DNA from: Nautilus pompilius
Lineage: Eukaryota; Mollusca; Cephalopoda; Nautilida; Nautilidae
Direction: 5' to 3'
DNA length: 64,000 nt
Assembly: GCA_018389105.1 (NCBI GenBank)
Contig: JACATO010002457.1
Location: 54,167-118,166, forward strand
Positions within the stretch are counted from its first letter, which is position 1, and each line of letters starts with the position of its first letter. The notes under the pieces were generated by a model. The model worked only from the letters and a program-made list of their open reading frames with translations. It was not told the DNA's origin and made no database searches. Both the position numbers and the translations under genes were made by a program. Positions 1 through 63,089 of the stretch are shown piece by piece.

Positions 1-1023
1 TTATGAATATCTCTTGAAACGCTCCATCTTTTTTTTTTCTTTTTTGCAGCAAGAATTACTGATATACATCCATTTGTGGAATTAATTTCTGAGCCATAAA
101 GTAGCTGGGAATTCAAAATTCTAGTGTGGTTTCCCCTAGCAGCTGCTTTAAGCGAGTTACTAGCAAAGTTTGAACTTGTTGCAAATTTGTAGGGAGATTT
201 TTGAAAAATGAGTTGTATAACTCAGAAGAAATTCCTTATGGAAGGGGGGAACACCTGTATGTGGCCCCTTTTTAAAGTTTTCTTAGGGGTGGTTTTGCTG
301 CCGATTTAGTACAAAACACGAACAGCAGGCACAGGGTTACTTCCCTGGATTGCTTGATTTCCTCCTGCTGCCTAGATGGGTTTCTTCCTACATTAAAAAA
401 ATAGAGTAGAGACTTTCATTGTGGAAGGAAACTGACCACCTTAGCTGGTTATACCTTTACCATGACACCTTGTAATACAAAATCTTCTGATGGTTTTAAA
501 TAAAAAAAAAATTAAAGTTGTCTCCCTTGAGTGCCCTAATTAGGCTCCTATTAGATGGCTTCCACCAACATCAGATTAAAGGTGTTATGGACAGAACAGT
601 AGTAGATTATCTCATCAGTGGACAGTAAGCTATTTAAAGAGATGGATCTTTAGATCGTGTGACGATAACAGGGATGTCGAGATGGCAGCAGGTTCTCTGA
701 AGGTCTTTGAAAGATTCACCCTAATTCCTCGACCCCCGCTGCTTCTGACTTAACACCAACAAAATCTGCTCTTTTCCATTAAAATTTCTTGGGGAAAAAA
801 AGGCTTAAATTGTCCACATGGAGACCGGTTAGCAGCTTGATTTTCCTTAAAGAGAGAGTTCAGTTGGAGGGGGAACCACTCAGTAACACAACCGAGCAGA
901 TCTAAAGTACAAACTAAGCGCCATTTTCCTTTATTTAGGGTTCTCTCGGGCTACACAGGCGAGATCATTCTTATGTCTGAGGTGGGAGACATTAACTTCC
1001 TCGGTGATGCGGTTAACGGGCGG
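1..1023. other. Intergenic, upstream of the KY-domain gene
   Basis: No gene, repeat array or recognisable transposon was seen. The sequence is mostly AT-rich with short T and A runs. It becomes less AT-rich from about 880 towards the gene on the right. Confidence 0.5.
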
Positions 1024-1031
1024 TGACGTCA
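1024..1031. promoter_or_regulatory. Perfect CRE-type palindrome TGACGTCA
   Basis: The octamer TGACGTCA, the classical CREB/ATF site, lies about 500 bp upstream of the KY-domain gene start, at the edge of a region rich in CpG. A TATA-like TATTTAAA follows at 1123-1130. Both are seen directly. Use as promoter elements is inference, since an 8-mer can occur by chance. Confidence 0.3.
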
Positions 1032-1525
1032 TCTGTCTTAAAGCTGTCAGGTCTCTGTATTGGGGGGGGGGTTGTCTGCCCTTCCTCCTCTTATCCATTA
1101 GAAAATCAGATCTCAGAAACTGTATTTAAAAAGATGGTGTTATTTATCAGACGAGCCGCTGGGGTGGGTGACGGATAGCAGCTCGTCACGCTGCGTGCAG
1201 ACCGGATTCCGCAGCTGAAGATGCTGAGGTGTAGGTGATCAGAGGTTATTCCTTGTTGGGTCAGGAGGAGGATAATCGCGGCTGCCGGAGCAATGCGAGA
1301 AGCCGAGACTGGGGTGGAGTCGAAGATTCCCATTGGGCCCCCGAAAGTCTACACATCCGGCGCGAGTTCTGTCGTCCAAACACTGGAGGGGCTGTGAATC
1401 AACAGCGAGGAATGTCTCGGGTCGACAGTGATAAAGGACCGAGGAAGATTCCGTGTTTGTTTTCTGTCGAGTAGAGAGCCCACCCACCCACACACCAGGC
1501 GACGGTCTTTCCGCTCTGCGCAGCC

Positions 1526-2209
1526 ATGGCTCAGCAGCGATCTCCACTGGACTACCCTAAAATCAGCGACGGGTACCTGGGCCCGCAGCCGAAGTTCGAC
1601 GTGTACGGCCTGACGGCCCTCACCCACCCGGAAGCGGTCATTGAACTGGACTCGAACCGCGTGCAAATCGAGATCGGCTACAACCAACCCACCCGCTTCA
1701 CCAACAAGCTGCTGCTGTGCGGGTCCCAGGGGAAGGAGCTGCCGGAGAGCGTGATGATCGGGTGCGGGGACGACAAATTATCCTACCTCCTCGTCCTACC
1801 CCAGATCGGCTACTACAAGTTTCAGTTGTACGCTCTGCCGTCCACCGAGGCGGGCCCGAAGATGATCGGGGTGTACAACTACCTCATCCACTGCAGCCAA
1901 ATGACCGAGGAGTTTCTCCCGTTTCCCAAGCAGTACCCCGGGTGGAAAAATGGCTGTTACATGTGGGAACCCCTCGGTCTGGCGAAGAACACGCAGTCCG
2001 CGGCCGTGCCCTTTAAAGTCTTCATCCCCAAGGCGGTACAGGTGATGCTGAAGGTGGGCGACGACTGGACCCCCTTGCAACAGACCTCCCCGGATACCTG
2101 GATGGAGACTGTCGACTTCTCCAAGGGCTACCCGAAGGGAACCAAAGCCCAGCTGAACGTGAAGTACGGGGGACATAACTTCAACACCCTGCTGGAGTAC
2201 ACGCTGTGA
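1526..2209 (+). CDS. Hillarin/kyphoscoliosis-peptidase (KY) C-terminal domain protein, free-standing
   Basis: This 227-residue, apparently single-exon protein matches the C-terminal Ig-like (KY) domain of hillarin, LTD-1 and kyphoscoliosis peptidase. Hallmarks are an N-terminal YLGPQPKFDVYGLTALTHP block (about residues 17-35), the core LPFPKQYPGWKNGCYMWEPL (about 131-150), FKVFIPKA (about 163-170), a following DDWTPLQ, and a C-terminal NTLLEYTL. No transglutaminase-like Cys-His-Asp core or LIM domain is present, so peptidase activity is not expected. In the family this region is thought to act in protein binding at the cytoskeleton. The start is supported by an optimal Kozak context (GCAGCCATGG) and an in-frame TAG at 1472-1474. 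A weak acceptor-like CCAG at 1495-1498 leaves open that this is the last exon of a larger gene. Codon use is markedly GC-richer than the surroundings. Confidence 0.85.
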   Translation: MAQQRSPLDYPKISDGYLGPQPKFDVYGLTALTHPEAVIELDSNRVQIEIGYNQPTRFTNKLLLCGSQGKELPESVMIGCGDDKLSYLLVLPQIGYYKFQLYALPSTEAGPKMIGVYNYLIHCSQMTEEFLPFPKQYPGWKNGCYMWEPLGLAKNTQSAAVPFKVFIPKAVQVMLKVGDDWTPLQQTSPDTWMETVDFSKGYPKGTKAQLNVKYGGHNFNTLLEYTL

Positions 2210-2343
2210 GGAGGATCCGAACCACGGTCTGTATGGCTCAATAATAACTGTTATCTTGTTTGTGTGGCCGGCCGCACCCCTCCCTGCCCCATCACCTGTC
2301 CGATCACCTGTCCGTCTATTCGTACTTGTCCAGAAAATGTAAC

Positions 2344-2349
2344 AATAAA
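2344..2349 (+). terminator. Polyadenylation signal AATAAA of the KY-domain gene
   Basis: A canonical AATAAA lies 135 nt after the stop codon and is followed by T-rich sequence. It gives a short 3' UTR on the plus strand. Confidence 0.6.
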
Positions 2350-3332
2350 CTTATTCTGCTGATTAACTTCGCATATTTATCTCTCTACATCCCTTTTCTC
2401 TCCCGCGCGCCCATTGACAGACCATCATTAAGTCTGGATACTGCGCCGAAGTAATTTAAGGCTAGGTTATCTCCCCTGCTGTTGTGCCTTCTCCATATCC
2501 GAACTGAAATTCCCCGACAGAGGGCGCGTCGTATCTCGGAGTTTCTCATTTAGGGAGCTGTTTTCTTTTAAAAAAAAAAAAAACACAGACATTCTCAGCA
2601 GATGTTAAAGATCAAAGGGCGCAGTCGGGGTACGAAAGCGACCCCCTCCTCTCCCCTCCCCAAACTATTCCTCAGCCGCAGCCTCTTCCCCCGGAAACAG
2701 AAATATCTACACAGGAACTCTGCAATCAGAATCATGGCGGAAACAACTGTAACGCTGCCAAAATCCAGAGGGATGGATCTTTTGTTTATATTAGACGATC
2801 TGGGGTTGTTATTTCTCTATTTTTGGTTTTTAGGGGGTTGTTTGGTGAAGCCAGGATCCGCGCCTCTGTATCTTTGTGATGTGTATAGGAGCTGGGGGAA
2901 ACTAGAAGAGGTTTAGGACAATAGGTAAAGAAAGATAAGTACTTGGCTGAAACCGAAGACTTCGGTTAGTTTATAAACTGACCAAACTTTAGTTAGTCGG
3001 GGCTTAATATTAAATATATATATACATAACTTTTGTTTCTTCCAGTAATTGAATTGTAGAATAAACTGCCAGATGTGGGGCTTAATAGCGGTGCTATGAG
3101 GCTGCTCACATCAATGGATTGTCTCCCCTAGGGAAGTCGTCATTTAGCTGCTAAACTAAAGGTAAACTAAGGTCAAGTTTTTACTGGTAAGTAAATAAAT
3201 GTTCTGATTTTCTATCATAACCGTTTTTTTAAAATCTTCAAGATGTTACTTCATCTTTTTTGTGAATATTTCGATGCAAATAGGTAATGTATTCAACGCA
3301 CGTGACATTATTGAGAAGGCAATCTCTCTCAT
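2350..3332. other. Intergenic, no gene seen
   Basis: Short open frames here lack recognisable domains and coding character. No repeat array was seen. Confidence 0.4.
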
Positions 3333-3412
3333 TACATAGTGCGCACTATGTACAGCATCCGAACTGCTGCAGTACATAGTGCGCACTATGTACAGCATCC
3401 GAACTGCTGCAG
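3333..3412. repeat. Two tandem 40-bp units, each with a 20-bp perfect palindrome
   Basis: Two units with a 40-bp period are nearly exact copies. Each begins with TACATAGTGCGCACTATGTA, a perfect 20-bp palindrome (3333-3352 and 3373-3392), and ends in CTGCTGCAG. The palindromes can form cruciforms or present a dyad binding site. No neighbouring gene start explains them. Confidence 0.85.
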
Positions 3413-4204
3413 AATCGGTGTGAAGGAGCGAAACCGACTGACATTTTAAAAAATATTCTTCGTTTTTTCCTTTCTTTCTGATAAGAACAGGTAAACTGTT
3501 TTAGCATCTGGTTAAAACCGTGAAGGTCATAACGATAATGTTACAGTCATTGTCACAAATATAAATATGAGAGAGATTTTAAAAGAATTAGAGCAGGAGG
3601 CTGAAGCTGCAGAAGTCTGGTTTCACCCCCAGAAAACATCGTGGCGCAGAAATCGCCAATATGCCGTATATCAGAAGACTGTAGGGGGGCAGGGATGACA
3701 CGAGGAACCAGCCTGGCTGATGAGCCGAGCATCACTGCAGAAGATGAAGATGATGATGAGTAGATGAACAAAATTTTGTATGAATTGTTGCTACCGGGTC
3801 TCCCTTACAAACAGAGTGAAATAACACATTTTACTAAATATTATGGATATTTATAAAATAAAAGAAAAATTATATCTGGCATTTTACAGACGTTCTGTGA
3901 CCGGAGAGTATCTGTGTGTGTGTAACACAGACTTTGTCCACGATGCACCTTTCTAATGTATCTTTATCGTGTAAAAATCGAGAGAGACTTAAATAAGGTC
4001 TACTTATTTAATGTTTCTTCGCAAAAAGGGAAGACAGATTTGCCGATTTAATTAAGTTTAAACTATTTATATTTTGCCCTGACACCGGATCCTATCCCTG
4101 TCGTTACATTTGTGAGAGTACTGAATTACTCTTGGCCGACACCACGGGTCCTTCGAAAGTCCCTAATGAGAGCTCTTAAATTCTTTTTTTTTTTTTAGAT
4201 GTTG

Positions 4205-4300
4205 GAAAGAAACCGGGCCAGGAAGGGGGGTACGTGAAATCGGGCTGGCCCAGACCGGGACTCGAACTCTGGCGAGACTAACCACTTTAATTTGTGAAAT
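4205..4300 (-). repeat. Possible tRNA-derived SINE fragment (B-box-like)
   Basis: On the minus strand, AGTTCGAGTCC at 4268-4258 matches the pol III B box (GGTTCGANNCC) at 10 of 11 positions. It is followed by a CCGGTCTGGGCC stretch. No cloverleaf with a matching acceptor stem was found, so a functional tRNA gene is not claimed. Confidence 0.25.
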
Positions 4301-4379
4301 ATATTATACAAAACCCGAGTCTGAGGATTGTAAGCAAAATACTTTAAATGGCTGATCGACGACGACAGCGACACCACGG

Positions 4380-5710
4380 CGAACCTCGGGAAAATAGACA
4401 GACCGACCCAGCATAGCGACGGTCTTCTTCAGAGATAAGCTGAGAGAGGGCACGTCGACTTAGGGCTATAATTGTACCAGGGATGGGACAACTCGGCTGA
4501 GTCATGTGGTGGCGAATAGTTCTCGGCCCGTACACAGTGCGCGGACGGCAGCCGCGGAGGAGTTTTCAAATACATGAGGCGAGAGAATCCTTGGAGGTCG
4601 TAACGAGTTCGGGGTTCTCCAAGAATTACCACCTAACGTCCCACAGATATTCTTCGCGATTTGCGGGTATTAAATCTAGCTAGACCCGGTGTACGGCGCT
4701 TCTCCGAGAGCCAGTGTCTGGGAGTTCTTGGAGCGTTCTCAGACCTTTACAGAACTCCACGTCACTGATTCTTGGTTTAGAGGGGCAGAGCAAATCCCTC
4801 TCTCTTTAAATGGCTTAGAAGTCGGTTGGTAAATGCAAGATTTGAGAGCCACCAACGCCTCTCTTGAAGGCAAGCCTTCACGCAAGTCCATCTTTACTGG
4901 TGGGTTTGTTCTAACCCCCTGTCATAGCCGGACTGCTATTTTCAGTAACGTCGCTCGTCCACTAGAACAAACCATTACCAGGCCACAGCTGCTACCTTTC
5001 ACAACTTGCCTCGAGCACCTTCTCCAGCTGTAATGGCTGCTTTAGTAACTATTTTACCAACTTTCGGAGAGAAGGTTCAATTCCCTTTTAGGGGTCCCGG
5101 TGTAGCGATTTTCGCAGTCTTCCCCATCTCCACCCACCACCAGTCGGTTTTCTATCAGTGAACTAAACCCCTCCATCCAGCTTCTAATGTAGTTGTCAGA
5201 GATGGCACAGTTTCTAAGGGAGAGACCCTTGCGATTGTTCTATCCTATCCAGTTACACATCAGACCTTAGTATTGCTGGTACAAATCTATTTTCACTTGT
5301 CTGTACCCGTTAACACTTTCCCTCGCTACCTGGCGGCCCGGGGTTAGCAATGGGAGCAACTGGTCGTCTTGTTTGCCAAGTAGTTCGCGCAAGGGCCCGA
5401 GATTTAAATATATCCCCGTTCGCTTCCTCGACACGCGATATCCCCAGCGGGTTGCGCGCGCGTCCTATACACTTTTATGGTCTTTTGGCTGGCTGAGCCC
5501 AGATTAGATGGGGGAGAGAAACCCGATATTTCTTCTGCTCCGCTATTTTCGGCCTGGAAGGAGCTCGTCTCTCGCCAGAACATTGGCTCGCCTCCCACCT
5601 GAAGTACGGGCAGACTGTCAGCTTATCCGCCCCTGACGACGAATCCTCGCCGGGACCCACCAGGGGGCTTCTGCTGCGGAGACTGGCCCTGGAAAGCAAC
5701 ATGGCCGACT
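4380..5710. other. CpG-rich non-coding block between the two convergent genes
   Basis: This 1.3-kb block has clearly more CpG than its AT-rich neighbours, for example CGCGCGCGTCC near 5456-5466 and several CCGGG and CGACG clusters. It ends at a YY1-like CAACATGGCCGAC (5698-5710). No ORF here matches a known family. It could be a promoter or unmethylated island of an unseen or lost transcript, or an untranslated exon. Confidence 0.4.
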
Positions 5711-5719
5711 GGACTCCTT

Positions 5720-6540
5720 AATACTGCGAAATTTTGGCGATTTTAAATTAACGATACATTTGTAGAGGAGTCGAGCAGATTTTAAAAAAAAAGGGGGGGG
5801 CTTCTAGTGAATATAATATTTAATTGCTTCACATGATATACCTACCAAAATTACAAAAAATCCAGACCGCTGTGCAGGGGCGATAACTCACTAAGATTCA
5901 GATGAAGCAGTCACTAATATAAAATATTTATTTATTTTTTTTAAGGATGGACGGTAGTTGCTTTCAATTTGTTCATACTACAAATATAATTCAGACTTTA
6001 AATGCTTAATATATTTGTCAACTTTGAAGTTTTAAAAAAATAGGCCTAGACTGAAATATTGGGGAACTCGCGACGACTTATCAATGGGTGCAGCAGACTG
6101 CTTACCTGGCTCTCACATTAAGAGAAATTCAAAATTATTTGAAAACTTTGTGTAGAAGCAGAAAGTTCTAGAAGGGAAGAAAACATTTTATTTTAAAAAC
6201 CTATTCAAAAGGAAGAAGGGATTATGCAATACAATAACCAAGATACACGACCCTTGATACAAACAAGTTTCTAAATTTAAATTCCATTGAACTTTTCAGA
6301 ATCTTTTTTTAAAGTCTTCTCCCCATCCCCACACCACAGAGAACTGACCTTGTGACTGGTAATTTTAATTACTTTGCAGGTATAGTTAATGCAGCCCAAA
6401 CTGGTCATTTATTTAGAGAAGAAAATAGCAAAAACTGTCCATTTTTTTGTTCCTGATAAATCAGTAACAAAAAGAAAAACAAACTTTAATTATAAAAAAA
6501 TAAGTAAATAGATAAAAGTTGAGATTTTACAAGGAAAAAC
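5720..6540. other. AT-rich intergenic / whirlin 3' flank
   Basis: No gene was seen. Several TTTATT words (AATAAA on the minus strand) occur and could serve as alternative poly(A) sites for the whirlin gene. Confidence 0.4.
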
Positions 6541-6543
6541 TAT

Positions 6544-6549
6544 TTTATT
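6544..6549 (-). terminator. Candidate polyadenylation signal of whirlin
   Basis: The plus-strand TTTATT reads as AATAAA on the minus strand, about 300 nt beyond the whirlin stop codon. It would give a 3' UTR of roughly 0.3 kb. Confidence 0.45.
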
Positions 6550-6852
6550 AACAGCATAATTGTGTGTCTACTTGGATTCTGATATAGCACATCATAGTGT
6601 GGAGTTTTATAAATGACAGAGAGCAGATACAAATCGAATAGAGAGACGTCGATATAAAGTACAGCAGTAACCAAGACAGCTTGAGTGTACTAAGAGAAAA
6701 TCTGAAATTGATGCACGGAAGACAAAATAACATTTCTCCAAAGTATTCATTATAAAAGAACGTCTGATCTCTGGTACCAGCCAGATAACTGCTACTGTAA
6801 GCGATGAATGTTATAAATTGCCAACATAATTTCTATAATCTGTCCAGAGTTG

Positions 6853-57793
<50,941 letters not shown>

Positions 57794-58780
57794 CAGCTTG
57801 CTGAAAATGAAAAATTATCATTCATCACTTATGAGTAAAAAACAGAGAAACAAGAACATACATTGTGAACTTGGAAACAGACAAAGGGGTCCAACAAATT
57901 CAGTTACTCGATCACAGAAGCGATATAAAATTGCACTGTACACTGATCAAGTTTAGATTTGATTTTTAAATTCAAAGTCTTCAAAGACTTCTCACAGATA
58001 GATTCACCTCTCAACTAAGAAAGACTAAGCACCATGCTGCCTTAAAAATGAATACAAAACCATTCATCTTTCCCCAATCTTGAAAAAGAAGAACATCAAA
58101 ATGGCTTCTGAGTCGCAGTAACTAGCTAAAAGTGGGGATGTGGTGAAGTTTCTAAATAAGGCAATTTGCAAAAAAGGTCTTAAATAAGGTTAGAACATCG
58201 GGTGTTTTAACGCTGTCACTCCCTGGGAAATTGGCTTAACTTTATTGTGAATTATTCCCCAAACAGTAATCCTCTAATTTCTGTTGTTTTACTGTTAATT
58301 TTATTGTTAGTCAGACATCATAATGTAACAAGCAGCAATAAAAATAACAAGTTATTCTTGACAGAATAAGTTCCCTTTTTTTCTAAGACAAGTGTTATAA
58401 AATTTTTAATGGTTTGTGATCATCTAACTACCCCATCTGATCCTTCCGTGTCCTTCTTAAATATGACTTCCTGAAGATGACATTTACAAATGGTAATGTT
58501 GTTGTCTGTATCTTTATGCTTTCACTAGGCCATGTGTTTATAATTTTTGCTATGTCAATATATAAAAGCAATTATTTATGTAATTCTAACAAATTCTGCT
58601 TGACAAGATGTGAAAAAAGTTTACATTTCAAGATTAGTCAGGAACATAATCTAAAAGCAGGTGCGATTAGTTTGTAACGTGCCATCATCAAAGGCTGATG
58701 GTCTTGGATCATCATCCGAGATAGACTAGAGAGGAATGATAGGCTTGTAGTGGGCTCTCATATTCCTTCCAAGCCAGGAT

Positions 58781-59139
58781 AGGAAAGTTGGAATGCATGT
58801 AGGAAACCCACAAAATGAAAAATAGATGTATAATTATTCTTTATTGATGATACACTTCCCCAAAAAAAATGTTCAGTTTGTAGATATAAACAAACTGAAA
58901 ATGATAACAGAACAAATTTCTCAAAAAGCTTTAAAAAGAGAAATATTGTCTGCCATCACAATTTGTCTTCTAGTTGATTTACATTTCTAGTTTGACCTGA
59001 AGAAAATCTGTTATTTTCATAGCAAGTCAAAACTAGTAACAACTACCTTATAAACTACTTATCCACGGAAAAGAAACTCTCTGATTAGTTTTCTCTTGAT
59101 CATCTGAAATGTGAAATCTACTATATCAGGTAACTCAAG

Positions 59140-59182
<43 letters not shown>

Positions 59183-60200
59183 GACTCTTAAAATTGTGGA
59201 TACACAAGACTGACTGAACAAATGAACCAATAAGCAGAAAAGATAAAAACTTTTAATAGACTTACTAGACAACAAGTCACTAACTCACCATAATCCAGAA
59301 TGTGTGTTAAGGGAACATCTCAAAATGCTAACATCAGAGATCTAGGCTTTGAACCTTAATCCATAGTTCTCTTGCATGTAAATGAAAAGTACCTTGCTGA
59401 CAGACTTGTGTATCACCCACTAATGAAAAGTTTGGGTTTCCTTAAACCATAGACTTGGTATTTCACAAAATTCAGAAAACAAGAGTGCATTATAGCTATA
59501 GGAAAGTTGGAATGCATGTAGGAAACCCACAAAATGAAAAATAGATGTATAATTATTCTTTATTGATGATACACTTCTCCAAAAAAAATGTTCAGTTTGT
59601 AGATATAAACAAACTGAAAATGATAACAGAACAAATTTCTCAAAAAGCTTTAAAAAGAGAAATATTGTCTGCCATCACAATTTGTCTTCTAGTTGATTTA
59701 CATTTCTAGTTTGACCTGAAGAAAATCTGTTATTTTCATAGCAAGTCAAAACTAGTAACAACTACCTTATAAACTACTTATCCACGGAAAAGAAACTCTC
59801 TGATTAGTTTTCTCTTGATCATCTGAAATGTGAAATCTACTATATCAGGTAACTCAAGATTTTGTGTGTGTGTGTGTGTGCAGGACTCTTAAAATTGTGG
59901 ATACACAAGACTGACTGAACAAATGAACCAATAAGCAGAAAAGATAAAAACTTTTAATAGACTTACTAGACAACAAGTCACTAACTCACCATAATCCAGA
60001 ATGTGTGTTAAGGGAACATCTCAAAATGCTAACATCAGAGATCTAGGCTTTGAACCTTAATCCATAGTTCTCTTGCATGTAAATGAAAAGTACCTTGCTG
60101 ACAGACTTGTGTATCACCCACTAATGAAAAGTTTGGGTTTCCTTAAACCATAGACTTGGTATTTCACAAAATTCAGAAAACAAGAGTGCATTATAGCTAT
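58781..60200. repeat. Direct tandem duplication of about 0.7 kb
   Basis: Copy 1 (58781-59499, 719 bp) and copy 2 (59500-60200, 701 bp) are nearly identical. The 18-bp length difference is explained by a shorter (GT)n run in copy 2, and I noticed one base change (CTTCCCC against CTTCTCC). A (GT)n run sits at about 59143-59180 in copy 1. No ORF of note is included. Confidence 0.95.
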
Positions 60201-61631
60201 TTCGCCGCCTGATTAGTATTTATCTACATTATTTATTTTTTAAACTTTGACAGATTCTCAATTTAAATTTCTGCAATGCAAATTTATTTTAAAGGGTAAC
60301 GATTATCAGCCACAGGCAGTACTAATAAACAATAAAAGTGCTAGATAGGTCATTGATTAGCCAGGTATTAGTCACAGGACCTATTTATCATGAGTCAGGC
60401 TGGTGATTTATAACCAGTTTTAAAGGCATGAGCAACTGTGTCTTCTAGGTAGGTAGGAAGTATCACTGAAAACAAGCAACTCAAGCAAGTGATTTAGTAC
60501 AGGTGTGTGCTGCAATGACACAAATGAGCTAACTGAAATAATCTGAGATATTTACTGTTGAGGATAAGAACCAAGGAAGATTAATGGAAAATGGAAAATT
60601 GTTCTGAAGCATATTTTGGCTGTCTAACTAAATAAACTGCCTCTGTGGCTGGATGGTAATTTATATAATAGAAATATATAGAATTAATAAAACATGTAAA
60701 TAACAATAATCTAATATATGTAAAAACCAGTTGTTATCCTTTCTTTTGGGAGGGAAGGATAGGGCAACTTGAATTTCAGTTTCCCTGTGATCCATCTCAT
60801 ATTTTGCCCAGCGATTAGAATCTATGGTTTAGGGAAAAAATCAGAAGCAAACAGAGGAAATTTACTTATAATCTACGTACTTTGGAATAAGATGGAGGTC
60901 TTCTATAAGTCAGTTACTGCAAAAACAAAAAAATTCTTAAAGCTTTGCTGAGGTGTTGGGCAGCTTTTTGGTGTGATTTGGACCAGACATTGTTCAGATG
61001 CGGCCTCATTACCCAGACTGATGACTTGTTAGGAATTCCTTCAGTGAAGCTACGCGTGGGTTGTTTCAGATGATGAGACAGATGTTCCCATCTCACTGCC
61101 CTGACTTAAATGACTAGGTTGCTCACTAACAATGAATACCTGAACACAACTTCAGTTCCATCATTTCCAGTATGCATATGGAAATTTCCTGTCGTCAATC
61201 ATGAAAATAATAAAAACATTTGAAGTCTGGGAAAAAAGGGGGGGATAAAAACTGCTGTTTGATTTTATGGAGAAAATGTTATCAGATTGTGATGGTGAGG
61301 TGGGGGAGAACCGTAGATCAATATGGGCGGGTCTTCAATCAATCAATCAATATTCCCAGATGGGGCAAATTGTTTGTTTGGTTCTTTTTTTAAATCTCCG
61401 TAATCAGAAAAAAAAAGAACGAATTTAAAGTTTATTCCTAGTGAGAGATGAGCTCTGAATCAGACCAGAGCTTCATTTTAAAGAAGATTAAGTAAAGCAA
61501 AGATGCTACCTTCCTATCGACTGCTTGATTAGTACAGAACACTAGAGTTCAATCTGTTATTTTGTCTAACATGCGAAAAGAAGTTATCAGCAGCCAGACG
61601 CTAGAAAGTTAATGTGAACACGACTGCTAGT

Positions 61632-63087
61632 AGCCCTTCTATCAGTCGGACAGGCAGCACTGTCTACACACACACACAGCCCCTTCTATCAGGCGGACAG
61701 GCAGCACTGTCTACACACACACAGCCCCTTCTATCAGTCGGACAGGCAGCACTGTCTACACACACACACAGCCCCTTCTATCAGGCGGACAGGCAGCACT
61801 GTCTACACACACACACAGCCCCTTCTATCAGGCGGACAGGCAGCACTGTCTACACACACACACAGCCCCTTCTATCAGGCGGACAGGCAGCACTGTCTAC
61901 ACACAAACACAGCCCCTTCTATCAGGCGGACAGGCAGCACTGTCTACACACACACAGCCCCTTCTATCAGGCGGACAGGCAGCACTGTCTACACACACAC
62001 ACAGCCCCTTCTATCAGGCGGACAGGCAGCACTGTCTACACACACACACAGCCCCTTCTATCAGGCGGACAGGCAGCATTGTCTACACACACAGCCCTTT
62101 CTATCAGGCTGACAGGCAGCACTGTCTACACACACACAGCCCCTTCTATCAGGCGGACAGGCAGCACTGTCTACACACACACAGCCCCTTCTCTCAGGCG
62201 GACAGGCAGCACTGTCTACACACACACAGCCCCTTCTAACAGGCGGACAGGCAGCACTGTCTACACAAACACAGCCCCTTCTATCAGGCGGACAGGCAGC
62301 ACTGTCTGCACACAAACAGCCCCTTCTATCAGGCGGACAGGCAGCACTGTGTACATACACACACAGCCCCTTCTATCAGGCGGACAGGCAGCACTGTCTA
62401 CACACACACACAGCCCCTTCTATCAGGCGGACAGGCAGCACTGTCTACACACACACAGCCCCTTCTATCAGGCGGACAGGCAGCATTGTCTACACACACA
62501 GCCCCTTCTATCAGGCGGACAGGCAGCATTGTCTACACACACACACAGCCCCTTCTATCAGTCAGACAGGCAGCACTGTCTACACACACACAGCCCCTTC
62601 TATCAGTCAGACAGGCAGCACTGTCTACACACACACAGCCCCTTCTAACAGGCGGACAGGCAGCACTGTCTACACACACACACAGCCCCTTCTATCAGGC
62701 GGACAGGCAGCACTGTCTACACACACACAGCCCCTTCTATCAGGCGGACAGGCAGCATTGTCTACACACACAGCCCCTTCTATCAGGCGGACAGGCAGCA
62801 TTGTCTACACACACACACAGCCCCTTCTATCAGTCAGACAGGCAGCACTGTCTACACACACACAGCCCCTTCTATCAGTCAGACAGACAGCATTGTCTAC
62901 ACACACACAGCCCCTTCTATCAGTCAGACAGACAGCACTGTCTACACACACACAGCCCCTTCTATCAGTCAGACAGACAGCACTGTCTACACACACACAG
63001 CCCCTTCTATCAGGCGGACAGGCAGCATTGTTTACACACACACACACAGCCCCTTCTATCAGGCGGACAGGCAGCACTGTCTACACA
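61632..63087. repeat. Minisatellite, 32 units of 43-50 bp
   Basis: The unit CCTTCTATCAGGCGGACAGG then CAGCACTGTCTACACACACA recurs 32 times, its length varying with the (CA)n part. Sub-types differ by GGCGGACAGG, GTCAGACAGG and GTCAGACAGA and are clustered, as expected from local expansion. The long frames across it are artefacts. It directly abuts the CpG-rich block on its right. Confidence 0.97.
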
Positions 63088-63089
63088 TC

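Noticed and set aside
2602..2916. 104-codon plus-strand frame
   Set aside because: No recognisable domain, low-complexity hydrophobic tail, and no consistent splice or coding support.
4225..4300. Functional tRNA gene on the minus strand
   Set aside because: Only the B-box-like part is present; no A box at proper spacing or pairing acceptor stem was found.
5475..5702. 75-codon minus-strand frame beginning in the CpG-rich block
   Set aside because: No family resemblance and no splice continuation identified; CpG-rich sequence alone favours open frames.
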